46,620 nucleotides of DNA from Methanobacteriota archaeon (GTDB lineage: Archaea; Thermoplasmatota; Poseidoniia; Poseidoniales; Thalassarchaeaceae). The number at the start of each line of letters is the position of its first letter. The stretch's first letter is position 1. Shown here piece by piece: positions 25,343 through 32,303 of the stretch. The stretch lies in contig JABIGF010000018.1 of NCBI GenBank assembly GCA_018650285.1, positions 1 through 46,620 of the forward strand, given 5' to 3'. A program made the translations under genes and the position numbers. The notes beneath the pieces were generated by a model. That model saw only the letters and a program-made list of their open reading frames with translations. It searched no databases and was not told where the DNA came from.

Positions 25343-25840
25343 ATGTTTTCAGCGGCCACCATTTACTTCATTGGTAGATGGACAGGGTTGTCCGTCTTTT
25401 TCTTGTTACTGCTAGATTTCACGGTGATGGAGATATTTCGCCTACGCAGTGGCACGGTGAAGGAATGGGTTGCCACGCGAGTCTATGCGAACCGGTTACA
25501 CGGAATCGCCTCAGTGACAATACTTCTAGGCGCCTTTCTCCATGCCTTATTGTTGGTATTTGGCCACTGGAACAACCAAGTAACCTCTTTCCCATTGTGG
25601 ATGGCTCTAGGGGAGCAACTCGCACTGATGTTCAACTTAGGGTCGTTTGCTGCGACTCTGATGGTTCTATTAGCGCTGCATGGATATTTCCGGAAATGGT
25701 TCTGGAATAGATGGACTTACGAATCTTGGCGAAGAATTCATTTTTGGACAACGATCTTGCTTCTCACCATTGTTACCATACATGCGGTGACGATTGGCAA
25801 GGAGCTCCAATTTATTGGATTCACAATACGTTCGGTATAA
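25343..25840 (+). CDS. Ferric-reductase-like heme b membrane protein
   Basis: 165 residues from ATG 25343 (TTG 25331 would add four). Four membrane helices. Two of them carry His pairs with the spacing of the FRE/NOX heme-binding domain: RLHGIASVTILLGAFLHALL and RIHFWTTILLLTIVTIHAV. A further His is in LLALHGYFRKW. It lacks the FAD/NAD(P)H cytoplasmic domains of full ferric reductases, so electrons must come from another protein or the quinone pool. It starts 36 bp after the CxxCH surface protein, same strand. I infer a two-gene trans-membrane electron-transfer module. Confidence 0.75.
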   Translation: MFSAATIYFIGRWTGLSVFFLLLLDFTVMEIFRLRSGTVKEWVATRVYANRLHGIASVTILLGAFLHALLLVFGHWNNQVTSFPLWMALGEQLALMFNLGSFAATLMVLLALHGYFRKWFWNRWTYESWRRIHFWTTILLLTIVTIHAVTIGKELQFIGFTIRSV

Positions 25841-25867
25841 TCCAACTTTTTGGTAGTTTGTTAGCGC

Positions 25868-26230
25868 TCAGATGACTTTGACGCCTTTGGGCCAAAGTAC
25901 TAGAATCAGAGTTTTCTCTCTAGTTTTTGGTGTGTGTGTTGTCTCAGGGTCCATCCATACGAGGGTTCCTTGAGGATAAGTTCCAGCCTCATCGTAGACT
26001 TCTCCACGTAGTACGAGGTATGCTTCTCCACCAGGGTGCATATGGGGCATGAAAGCCTCTACCTCTACTTCGGAATCTGCGTCGTACAGAACCAAAGAGC
26101 ACTCACCTTCACGGGCCAGTTTGCCTAGGCGTACGCCGGTGCCAAAGTCCTTCCAGCGGACATTTTCTTCAAGCCACTCATCATCAATTGAGATTCCGAG
26201 CCAATCTGATAAGTTGTGATTGAATGCCAT
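25868..26230 (-). CDS. ChrR-like cupin protein
   Basis: 120 residues from ATG 26230 (ATG 26248 is possible). Single cupin barrel with the metal-binding first motif FMPHMHPGGEAYLVLRGEVY and the second region YPQGTLVWMDPETTHTP. This resembles the cupin half of ChrR anti-sigma factors and acireductone/cysteine-dioxygenase-type cupins. The zinc-finger anti-sigma domain of ChrR is missing, so this is a stand-alone metal cupin. Role unknown, perhaps oxidative-stress sensing. It is divergent from a winged-helix gene at 26319 across an 88-bp promoter region. Confidence 0.8.
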   Translation of the reverse strand: MAFNHNLSDWLGISIDDEWLEENVRWKDFGTGVRLGKLAREGECSLVLYDADSEVEVEAFMPHMHPGGEAYLVLRGEVYDEAGTYPQGTLVWMDPETTHTPKTREKTLILVLWPKGVKVI

Positions 26231-26289
26231 TGATTGTTGCACCAGCATATAGGAGATGATACTTGTGTTCAATACCGATAACAAAATTA

Positions 26290-26306
26290 GGGGTGTACTA
26301 GTCCCC
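26290..26306. promoter_or_regulatory. Possible operator in the cupin/winged-helix divergent promoter
   Basis: GGGG (26290-26293) and CCCC (26303-26306) flank ACTAGT (26297-26302), a palindromic core, 12 bp before the regulator ATG. CAAAATTAG (26282-26290) may be the TATA element. It could be the binding site of the regulator encoded just downstream (autoregulation, inference). Confidence 0.25.
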
Positions 26307-26318
26307 ATTAGTGGTAGT

Positions 26319-26663
26319 ATGAGGAAGCAGAGGGATTTGCCCGTTTCAATTTATCGAATTTTGTTGTATCTTTCTAGAATGCGAGCAGAGGATTTCGATT
26401 CAAGGCGCCTTGTCCGTATTGAAAGGGCAACTGGAATTGATCGTAAAGAATTGCGCACTCATCTTGAAAAACTTACAGATTTAGGGCTAATTGAATGTAT
26501 TGATGAAGGAAAAAAAGGTAGGGGTGGGCATCCGCAATTGCATTTTAATATCACTCCTGTTGGGCGAACTTGGCGTTCTGACATCGGTCGTTTAATCCAA
26601 TTATGTCAACGTGGCGAATACTATCCAGAATCATTCTTCTATTTACCATCTGACTCATTTTAG
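26319..26663 (+). CDS. Small winged-helix regulator
   Basis: 114 residues from ATG 26319. Winged-helix domain: SIYRILLYLSRMRAEDFDSR, then LVRIERATGIDRKELRTHLE (helix-turn-helix), LTDLGLIECIDEG and a basic wing KKGRGGHPQLHF ending in ITPVGRTW. This pattern is of a MarR/PadR-like DNA-binding protein. It lies 64 bp upstream of, and in the same direction as, the six-gene membrane operon at 26728, which has its own TATA box. It is the best candidate regulator of that operon and of the divergent cupin. Confidence 0.8.
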   Translation: MRKQRDLPVSIYRILLYLSRMRAEDFDSRRLVRIERATGIDRKELRTHLEKLTDLGLIECIDEGKKGRGGHPQLHFNITPVGRTWRSDIGRLIQLCQRGEYYPESFFYLPSDSF

Positions 26664-26697
26664 GTGGTCTATTAACCTCCTATGTTTTCTCTCCGGA

Positions 26698-26705
26698 CTA
26701 TATTA
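26698..26705 (+). promoter_or_regulatory. TATA box of the small membrane-protein operon
   Basis: CTATATTA (26698-26705) is 22 nt before the ATG at 26728, preceded by the BRE-like CTCCGGA. The spacing fits a leaderless transcript, and no Shine-Dalgarno precedes this first gene, in contrast to all later genes of the operon. Confidence 0.55.
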
Positions 26706-26727
26706 CCTCAGCGGCTATCGCAGTTTC

Positions 26728-27030
26728 ATGGCGGGCAAAAAACCGGTAGACAAGGTCTCGAAAGGTCTCACCTCTTTGGTTGATGAATTTACTGCAGCAG
26801 TAAAAGAAATGGTCAATGCAGGTGAAGAGACAGTCGTTCATCTAGCAGTCGGAGGTGGCCGTGTAATAAGCGCGGTCATTGATGTTACAGGTGAGGTCAC
26901 TAAGGTTGGCATCGAGACTGCTGGCAATGTTGTTGGTACTATTGGCACGAGTGTGACCAAAGTTGTAACAGGCCAGGCTAGGAAAGAGCCCGACATAGAA
27001 GAAAATGAAGAAAAAATGGAGAGTGAATGA
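26728..27030 (+). CDS. 11-residue-repeat amphipathic protein with acidic tail (operon gene 1)
   Basis: 100 residues. From residue 7 to 83 the sequence divides without gaps into seven 11-residue units: VDKVSKGLTSL, VDEFTAAVKEM, VNAGEETVVHL, AVGGGRVISAV, IDVTGEVTKVG, IETAGNVVGTI, GTSVTKVVTGQ. Units carry aliphatic residues mostly at positions 1, 8 and 11, the pattern of a 3-turn (11/3) helix lying on a membrane surface. The later units are Val/Thr/Gly-rich. The tail 86-100 is strongly acidic. This layout resembles alpha-synuclein, and more loosely phasins and apolipoproteins, but no homology is claimed. The stop overlaps the next start (ATGA). Likely membrane-surface or lipid-droplet associated. 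Confidence 0.75.
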   Translation: MAGKKPVDKVSKGLTSLVDEFTAAVKEMVNAGEETVVHLAVGGGRVISAVIDVTGEVTKVGIETAGNVVGTIGTSVTKVVTGQARKEPDIEENEEKMESE

Positions 27031-27227
27031 AAATGATACAGAATATGTTTGCAGGAACGGTACTAGCAGCGGCTGGTTTTTTTGTGGCGGGGGTTGCTCA
27101 TAGTAGCTATCGTCACTATTTCCGCCGTTATGCTGATGAAGAAGATCTACGAAACAAAGATGGTTCAGTCCAAGAGGTAGTAATTGTAGATGATGAGACC
27201 AAGAAGTCAAGGAGGGGTAAGAAATGA
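27027..27227 (+). CDS. Single-helix membrane miniprotein (operon gene 2)
   Basis: 66 residues. N-terminal hydrophobic helix FAGTVLAAAGFFVAGVA, then HSSYRHYFRRYADEED and a charged C-terminus ending SRRGKK. The positive charge after the helix suggests a cytoplasmic tail. ATGA overlap with gene 1 and GGAG 8 nt upstream indicate coupled translation. The family is not recognised. Confidence 0.7.
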   Translation: MKMIQNMFAGTVLAAAGFFVAGVAHSSYRHYFRRYADEEDLRNKDGSVQEVVIVDDETKKSRRGKK

Positions 27228-27421
27228 TCCCATTGATTGCTGGTATTGGTATTGGTACAATCTATTACACAGGCGTTGCTATTTCAAGCGCTGGAACTGC
27301 TGGAATGTCTTATGCAATGGGTAGGAAGTTTGGACGAAAGGCGTGTACATTAATGGATAGCATGGAAGACAAAGTCCGTTCGATGGTTGGAAACACATTT
27401 GCTCCAAAAATAGAGGAGTGA
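27224..27421 (+). CDS. Glycine-zipper membrane miniprotein (operon gene 3)
   Basis: 65 residues. Small-residue-rich helix IAGIGIGTIYYTGVAISSAG with GxxxG-type spacing, which favours helix packing or oligomerisation. A basic patch GRKFGRK and an amphipathic segment MDSMEDKVRSMVG follow. The start overlaps the preceding stop (ATGA) and has a strong Shine-Dalgarno (GGAGGGG). Function unknown. Confidence 0.7.
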   Translation: MIPLIAGIGIGTIYYTGVAISSAGTAGMSYAMGRKFGRKACTLMDSMEDKVRSMVGNTFAPKIEE

Positions 27422-27426
27422 ATAAG

Positions 27427-27585
27427 ATGGTAAATCCATTTTTCTCGATAATTTTCGGGATTGTAGGTGGTTTCATCGGTGCATCTCTTTATGATGGGCT
27501 AAGATATGATGTTCACCAGACAAAAGATGGGGAATACGTAAGAGTAATCAGTACAGATGCAGACTTTATTGATGAGCATAGGTAA
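27427..27585 (+). CDS. Glycine-zipper membrane miniprotein (operon gene 4)
   Basis: 52 residues, ATG 27427 to TAA 27583-27585. Helix FFSIIFGIVGGFIGASLYDG (Gly-rich), then a short polar tail ending DADFIDEHR. GAGGAGTGA lies just upstream and overlaps the stop of gene 3, giving good translation support despite the small size. Its helix resembles that of gene 3 in Gly spacing. Confidence 0.6.
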   Translation: MVNPFFSIIFGIVGGFIGASLYDGLRYDVHQTKDGEYVRVISTDADFIDEHR

Positions 27586-27643
27586 ATCAGTATGGTGATT
27601 ATCTCCGATGCGCTAATCAACTGCATACCCACGGAGGGATAAC

Positions 27644-28465
27644 ATGGCATTTGGTGCTCCATTTCTTCTCGTTCCTTTCGGGCCTCTTGTTCTTTCATTT
27701 CCACCTTCAGATTTATGGATGGCATATCTATACGTTTTAGCACTACATTTTATCTTGAGAGTTCTGATGTTATGGGGGCCTTACGAAGGTTTGTTGACCA
27801 AGTATGGTAAAGATAAGAAAACTCTGTGGATTCAGTTGCGGCGAATAGTAAAGGCTACGGGATTAAAAGGAGTTTATGGATTAATTTTTGGTGAATTATT
27901 ATTGCTCATATTTCCTAGTATAATTGCGTTAAGTGGGCGTTTGTTTATCGGCCCTCCTGTATCTCCTTGGCCAACTTCACAAAATTTCTTGATTGCTTGC
28001 ATATTATTATTCGCGATTTGGTCTTTTTTTGAAATCCGTGACATCATCAAAACTAGAAGATCAGTTAATGCTATACTTCACTCTTCAAATATTTTCTATG
28101 ATGCATTGAAACATCCAGGTATGGTGAAAAATATGATGAAAACTTTTGGCTGGGGAAGAGAGAAGTTAGATAATTTATCACAAATGGAAATTGTTAACAG
28201 TCCTGCGGAGATGGGGGAAGAGTCAGATGATGTTGGTGTTGGGAAGAAAATTAAGAATGCTTTGAAACTTGTCCCTCAGGCAATGGCTGTTAGAAAAGTA
28301 ACTAAAGAAACCGCTAAAATTGCTGCTGCAAAAATAGATGAAAGAGCACAGAAGGAGTTTGATTCCATGCTTGCTTCTATTCATTCATGGAAGAGGGTTG
28401 GCAAGGGTTTAGCCTTGAATTTAATGCCTTTATCCATCTTATATTGTATCCAATTTTTCTTTTGA
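27644..28465 (+). CDS. Polytopic membrane protein, paralogue of the next gene (operon gene 5)
   Basis: 273 residues. ATG 27644 is preceded by GGAGGG (27633-27638). Predicted helices: YLYVLALHFILRVLMLW, LIFGELLLLIFPSIIALSG, FLIACILLFAIWSFFEI and a C-terminal one LALNLMPLSILYCIQFFF. Between helices 3 and 4 is a cytoplasmic-type region with amphipathic, Lys-rich helices (KIKNALKLVPQAMAVRKVTK, KIDERAQKEFDSMLASIHSW). No catalytic motif is seen. Co-linear similarity to gene 6 (RV.ML..P, LLLI.P, W...DIR, ID....FD..L.S) indicates an ancient duplication. Family unknown; codons are more AT-rich than in flanking genes. Confidence 0.75.
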   Translation: MAFGAPFLLVPFGPLVLSFPPSDLWMAYLYVLALHFILRVLMLWGPYEGLLTKYGKDKKTLWIQLRRIVKATGLKGVYGLIFGELLLLIFPSIIALSGRLFIGPPVSPWPTSQNFLIACILLFAIWSFFEIRDIIKTRRSVNAILHSSNIFYDALKHPGMVKNMMKTFGWGREKLDNLSQMEIVNSPAEMGEESDDVGVGKKIKNALKLVPQAMAVRKVTKETAKIAAAKIDERAQKEFDSMLASIHSWKRVGKGLALNLMPLSILYCIQFFF

Positions 28466-28474
28466 GGTGAAAGA

Positions 28475-29287
28475 ATGTCATTTACTAGCATATTGCCTTC
28501 AATACCCCCTTCATCTCTAAGAGATATTTTTTTCTTATTGCTCATTATTCCATTATTTGTTAGAGTTTACATGCTGTCATCACCATTGAACAAGGCGCGA
28601 ATCCATCTCCATGGGCAAGTCAAAGATACGATTACAGAAATTAACAATTTGAAAATCCCTGGTATGAAACAATTCATTATGCGAGAAAGCATACTACTCA
28701 TAATCCCATATCTATTTGCAGCAATAATATTTTGGAAAACTGCCTTTGGAGAAATTTCGTTAGAAGAACTCGGTTCTTTAACCACTATTGTCACAGTCAC
28801 CGGCTTGATATTTTGGTTGGTAGTAGACATACGTCGTTCAATGAGTGCAAATCAATTCCTTAATGAGTTACTTGAAAAAATCATTAATTTTGAAACCAAA
28901 TTAGAGACATTTCAAATTAGTATTAGTGCTGGTCTTACAATATTAGTGGGGTGGAAAAGAGGATTAGCTAAACTTGGAAAAAGTCTAGTAAAAAGAACAA
29001 TCAGAAACTCTGCTAAGGATAAATTAGAAAGTGGCCAAGGCTCAAATATTCCAGGTGCAAAAGTGCTAGTAAATGTTCTAGATGCAATCGATACAATTTT
29101 GGAAGCCCCACTTGTTTTAGTTAGGGAAGGGATTGATGCAGCAGTAAGAAAATTTGATGACACATTAGAATCCCACTTTAAACAAATCACGGAGCGTGGA
29201 ATTTCAGAAATCGCAACTACCATCTTTTGGAGTATTTTCCCAATATTGTGGTTACTATTCATTATCTATCTAATGCCCCAATTGTAG
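28475..29287 (+). CDS. Polytopic membrane protein, paralogue of the previous gene (operon gene 6)
   Basis: 270 residues. GAGGTGA (28464-28470), a near-perfect anti-Shine-Dalgarno match, overlaps the stop of gene 5. Topology mirrors gene 5: helices IFFLLLIIPLFVRVYML, ESILLIIPYLFAAIIFW, TIVTVTGLIFWLVVDIR and the C-terminal IFWSIFPILWLLFIIYLM. A central domain has amphipathic helices (VLVNVLDAIDTILEAPLVLV, EGIDAAVRKFDDTLESHF). The pair may form a hetero-oligomer with the miniproteins of the same operon (inference). No known domain recognised. Confidence 0.75.
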   Translation: MSFTSILPSIPPSSLRDIFFLLLIIPLFVRVYMLSSPLNKARIHLHGQVKDTITEINNLKIPGMKQFIMRESILLIIPYLFAAIIFWKTAFGEISLEELGSLTTIVTVTGLIFWLVVDIRRSMSANQFLNELLEKIINFETKLETFQISISAGLTILVGWKRGLAKLGKSLVKRTIRNSAKDKLESGQGSNIPGAKVLVNVLDAIDTILEAPLVLVREGIDAAVRKFDDTLESHFKQITERGISEIATTIFWSIFPILWLLFIIYLMPQL

Positions 29288-29317
29288 TCCTTGTTGGACT
29301 TTACAACGTCTGGTAAC

Positions 29318-29746
29318 TCAGATGTCATCATCGTCAAAGACTTCAACCTCAGCCCATCTCTTGACAAACTCAGTGAACTTTGAGGTGAATCTTGTTGCTC
29401 GCACAGTGTGATTGTCAACCCAGTGGTAGTTCCCGCCACGCGGTTTGTTGTAGAGTACATCGTGATACTTGAATCCGGTATTGTCTAACCATTCTTCTGT
29501 GACAACGGAATGGTCATCTGTACGGCTAGTGAAGAAGGTGATCACATGCCCTTCATCGTACCATCCATTGATGACTTCAACAACCCCATCAAAGACCTCC
29601 GCCTCCGCCATTCTCCATGCCTCTTCGTTAGGAATGTCTTCGCAAACGGTTCCATCGATATCGATTAGATAATTTTTGCACCCTTCAGGGAGGGTTGGGC
29701 TCATTGCCATACCCCGTTCATCACTCTGGTCTAATAGGTCAGCCAT
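29318..29746 (-). CDS. HAD-superfamily phosphatase
   Basis: 142 residues. Motif I is LIDIDGTVCEDI (nucleophile Asp and general acid Asp), motif II is ITFFTSR, and a Lys follows in VLYNKPRGGN; motif IV-like acidic residues lie in YHWVDNHTV. It is short, without a large cap domain, resembling small HAD phosphatases such as those acting on sugar or nucleotide phosphates. Substrate not predictable. The last residues are acidic. It is followed at 29771 by a methyltransferase and an MFS gene in the same direction, with a 24 bp gap, so probably co-transcribed. Confidence 0.85.
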   Translation of the reverse strand: MADLLDQSDERGMAMSPTLPEGCKNYLIDIDGTVCEDIPNEEAWRMAEAEVFDGVVEVINGWYDEGHVITFFTSRTDDHSVVTEEWLDNTGFKYHDVLYNKPRGGNYHWVDNHTVRATRFTSKFTEFVKRWAEVEVFDDDDI

Positions 29747-29770
29747 TGAGCGAGCCGCACCGCGGACGCT

Positions 29771-30388
29771 TCATGAATCCGCCGCACGCTGACCGAGCAT
29801 AGAGAGAGTACCTGGGCTATTTTTAGAGGCGGCGGATTGCCAGATTTTGATATTTTGGAACCCGGCATTTTCCATCGCATTTTCCCATTCATGGATACCC
29901 ATTGTAGTCATGTGGACATTGAGACTTGATGGCCATTCTAGGCTTGCTTTATGTTCTTGATAATGGTCAACACCAGCTACTAGCCAGCCACCATCTTTTA
30001 GCCAATTATCGTGGATTCTAGTGAGCATGTCTTGTGGGTTTTTTAGATAGTAGAGGAACTCCATGCTATGAACTAAGTCAAACTGTTTTTTTGGTGTCCA
30101 TTCGGGCAACTGCGCAAGATGATAATTTCCAGAAGGGTCGATTTTTTGGGCTTTTAAAATCATTTCTTTAGCACCATCTACTCCTTCTACATCGTTTGCC
30201 CCTAGGGTTGTGAATTTGCGTACAACCCAGCCGTTGCCACAGCCGATATCAATCGCTGAAAATGGCTGTGGCAGATTTGAAATTACTGCATTCAGCATTT
30301 CATCAACAGCAGCAGCGTGACCTTGTTCCATTCCAAGGTCACGGCCTTCTTCAGCCCATTGCGAAAATACATCAGTTGCTTCTTTCAT
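29771..30388 (-). CDS. Class I SAM-dependent methyltransferase
   Basis: 205 residues from ATG 30388 (a TTG at 30397 would overlap the upstream stop). SAM-binding motif I is FSAIDIGCGNGWVVRKF, the acidic motif II is VEGVDGAKEM, and the post-motif region is FDLVHSMEFLYYLKNP. This is a Methyltransf_11/25-type fold acting on a small molecule or unknown substrate. It starts 5 bp after the MFS stop, so it is the second gene of an operon. Confidence 0.88.
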   Translation of the reverse strand: MKEATDVFSQWAEEGRDLGMEQGHAAAVDEMLNAVISNLPQPFSAIDIGCGNGWVVRKFTTLGANDVEGVDGAKEMILKAQKIDPSGNYHLAQLPEWTPKKQFDLVHSMEFLYYLKNPQDMLTRIHDNWLKDGGWLVAGVDHYQEHKASLEWPSSLNVHMTTMGIHEWENAMENAGFQNIKIWQSAASKNSPGTLSMLGQRAADS

Positions 30389-30393
30389 ATCTT

Positions 30394-31689
30394 TCAACTC
30401 AATATTTTCTTTCCCTCTTGGGTTTTGAGTTCGGCCAAGTATTTTTTCTCACCAGGAGCAATTAGCAATACCCAAATGATTCCCGAAAGTAATTGGCATA
30501 CAGCGAAGATTTGCACAAGTTGTCGTAATTCAATCATTGTGTATTCTAAAATCAAACTTGCAGCCAATGTTGAAAACCCATTGACCATAGTTAGCAACAG
30601 GAAGTCTGTAGAGAACATTCTTCCTCGCCATTCATCTTCACTTCTCTCTTGAAGTAGAACGGTTGAGATTACCCAATTCACACCGCTAGCAGCATGAGAA
30701 AAGACCACGAAAAGAGCGACCCACCAACCCCAACTTAACCAGCCCATGGCAATGTAACCAATGCCACAAACAGATACCAACCAACCGATGAGTAATGGCC
30801 ATTTTTCGCGGTCTGTGAAGGCGTAACGAGCTAGGATTGGACCTAGTCCAGTACCTACGCCACGTGCAGCGAATAGAAGTCCAATTCCAGCAGCAATTTC
30901 ACCAAGTCCAATATCTGCTCCGACAAGAATTAGCATGTAGACTAGGCCGCCGCCAAACAGCCCCCAAGCGGCTTTGGCGGTGATGATTCTAGAAATCCGT
31001 GGAGTTGTAATGATAATGCGAAATCCTTCTACAACTTGTGAGATACTGGTTGTGACAAAAGAGCCTTTTGAGGCTTTCACCTTCTCTTGAGGAATATCAA
31101 TGGTGGCAATCATCAATCCTGCAATAATGAAGGCAACTGAGTTGACTATGAAAGCGATTTCTACACCATGGCTAGCAACCACCGCACCCCCTACAGCCGC
31201 TCCGATCGCCAAAGATGCAGACCAAGTTGCTGAATTCATTGCATTGGCAGTCAGTAATTCATTTGGTTTGGTAATATTAGGCATGGTGGCATTCTCTGCG
31301 GGGAGATAAATCGCATGAAACAACATCAACAACGCTGACAATAAATAGACCATCCAGACATCACTTGCATCTTTTATCAGCAGAAAACTAGCAACTGCAA
31401 CAGCGGAGGCAAAGTTAGCGCCAACCATCAACCATTTGCGGCTAAATCTGTCAGCAAGCATCCCTGTGAATACTTGAGGGAAAGCAAGAGAGAACATTCG
31501 TAGTACGAAAAGTAATCCTAGAGCGAGTTCTGAACCAGTGAGTTGGTCAATTAATACAAAAAGTGCAACTGTGTTAAACCATTCACCGAGCATTGAAATG
31601 GTATTTCCGGCCATATATCGCCTAAATTTATGATTAACTCGGAGCAGTTCAAGAAAGCCAACCTCTTGCTCCGTCATGGCTCTTCCCAT
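30394..31689 (-). CDS. MFS transporter (EntS/MFS_3-like)
   Basis: 431 residues with about 12 predicted membrane helices. The first cytoplasmic loop carries GMLADRFSRKWLM, the MFS loop 2-3 signature (G-x-x-x-D-R-x-x-R-K/R). N-terminal RYMAGNTISMLGEWFNTVAL is typical of the MFS_3 group that includes the enterobactin exporter EntS and many efflux pumps. Substrate unknown. First gene of an operon with the methyltransferase and HAD phosphatase; together they could modify and export a small molecule, but that is inference. Confidence 0.9.
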   Translation of the reverse strand: MGRAMTEQEVGFLELLRVNHKFRRYMAGNTISMLGEWFNTVALFVLIDQLTGSELALGLLFVLRMFSLAFPQVFTGMLADRFSRKWLMVGANFASAVAVASFLLIKDASDVWMVYLLSALLMLFHAIYLPAENATMPNITKPNELLTANAMNSATWSASLAIGAAVGGAVVASHGVEIAFIVNSVAFIIAGLMIATIDIPQEKVKASKGSFVTTSISQVVEGFRIIITTPRISRIITAKAAWGLFGGGLVYMLILVGADIGLGEIAAGIGLLFAARGVGTGLGPILARYAFTDREKWPLLIGWLVSVCGIGYIAMGWLSWGWWVALFVVFSHAASGVNWVISTVLLQERSEDEWRGRMFSTDFLLLTMVNGFSTLAASLILEYTMIELRQLVQIFAVCQLLSGIIWVLLIAPGEKKYLAELKTQEGKKILS

Positions 31690-31762
31690 TGCCCCTCACC
31701 TAACAACCTGCGCCTACGAAATAAGGCCAACCCTCTTCAATGGGCGGCGCTGACCGACTCCG

Positions 31763-32299
31763 ATGACAAGCGACAACCTAGTGTGGATTGACTGCGAATT
31801 TACGGGATTAGACCCTAATGAAAATCGTCTCATTGAGATTGCAACAATCATCACGGATTCTGAATTAAATATTATTGCAGAAGGTCCTTGTCTAGTGATT
31901 AGTCAGTCACCAGAATTGTTGGCTGGAATGGATGAATGGAATACTTCACATCATACATCTAGTGGATTAGTAAAGAAGGTCTTGGAGAGTAAAATAGATG
32001 AGAAAGAGGCAGAACGCCTCACACTTGAGTTCGTGCAAGAATATACTAGCAAAGGAATGTCACCGTTATGCGGCAATACCATTTCACAAGACCGCCGTTT
32101 CTTGCGTCGTTATATGCCAGAATTACATGAACACTTTCATTATCGCAGCATAGATGTTTCAACAGTCAAAGAGTTAGCAAAAAGATGGAATCCTGAAATA
32201 CCTTCTATGGAAAAAGCAGGCGGGCATCGTGCTCTTGACGACATCCGTGAATCAGTTGCTGAATTAGCCTATTATCGTGAGCGAATCTTTCGTAGTTAG
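31763..32299 (+). CDS. orn: Oligoribonuclease (DEDDh 3'-5' exoribonuclease)
   Basis: 178 residues, the usual length. Exo motifs: [20 protein letters not shown] (D-x-E), [17 protein letters not shown] (D) and [12 protein letters not shown] (H...D), with [16 protein letters not shown]. This is the Orn enzyme that degrades 2-5 nt RNA to mononucleotides in bacteria and mitochondria. Cys in the first motif replaces the more common Leu/Met and is not catalytic. Orn is uncommon in archaea, so a bacterial origin is likely. It is divergent from the MFS operon and convergent with the JAMM gene. Confidence 0.93.
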   Translation: MTSDNLVWIDCEFTGLDPNENRLIEIATIITDSELNIIAEGPCLVISQSPELLAGMDEWNTSHHTSSGLVKKVLESKIDEKEAERLTLEFVQEYTSKGMSPLCGNTISQDRRFLRRYMPELHEHFHYRSIDVSTVKELAKRWNPEIPSMEKAGGHRALDDIRESVAELAYYRERIFRS

Positions 32300-32303
32300 G
32301 CAT

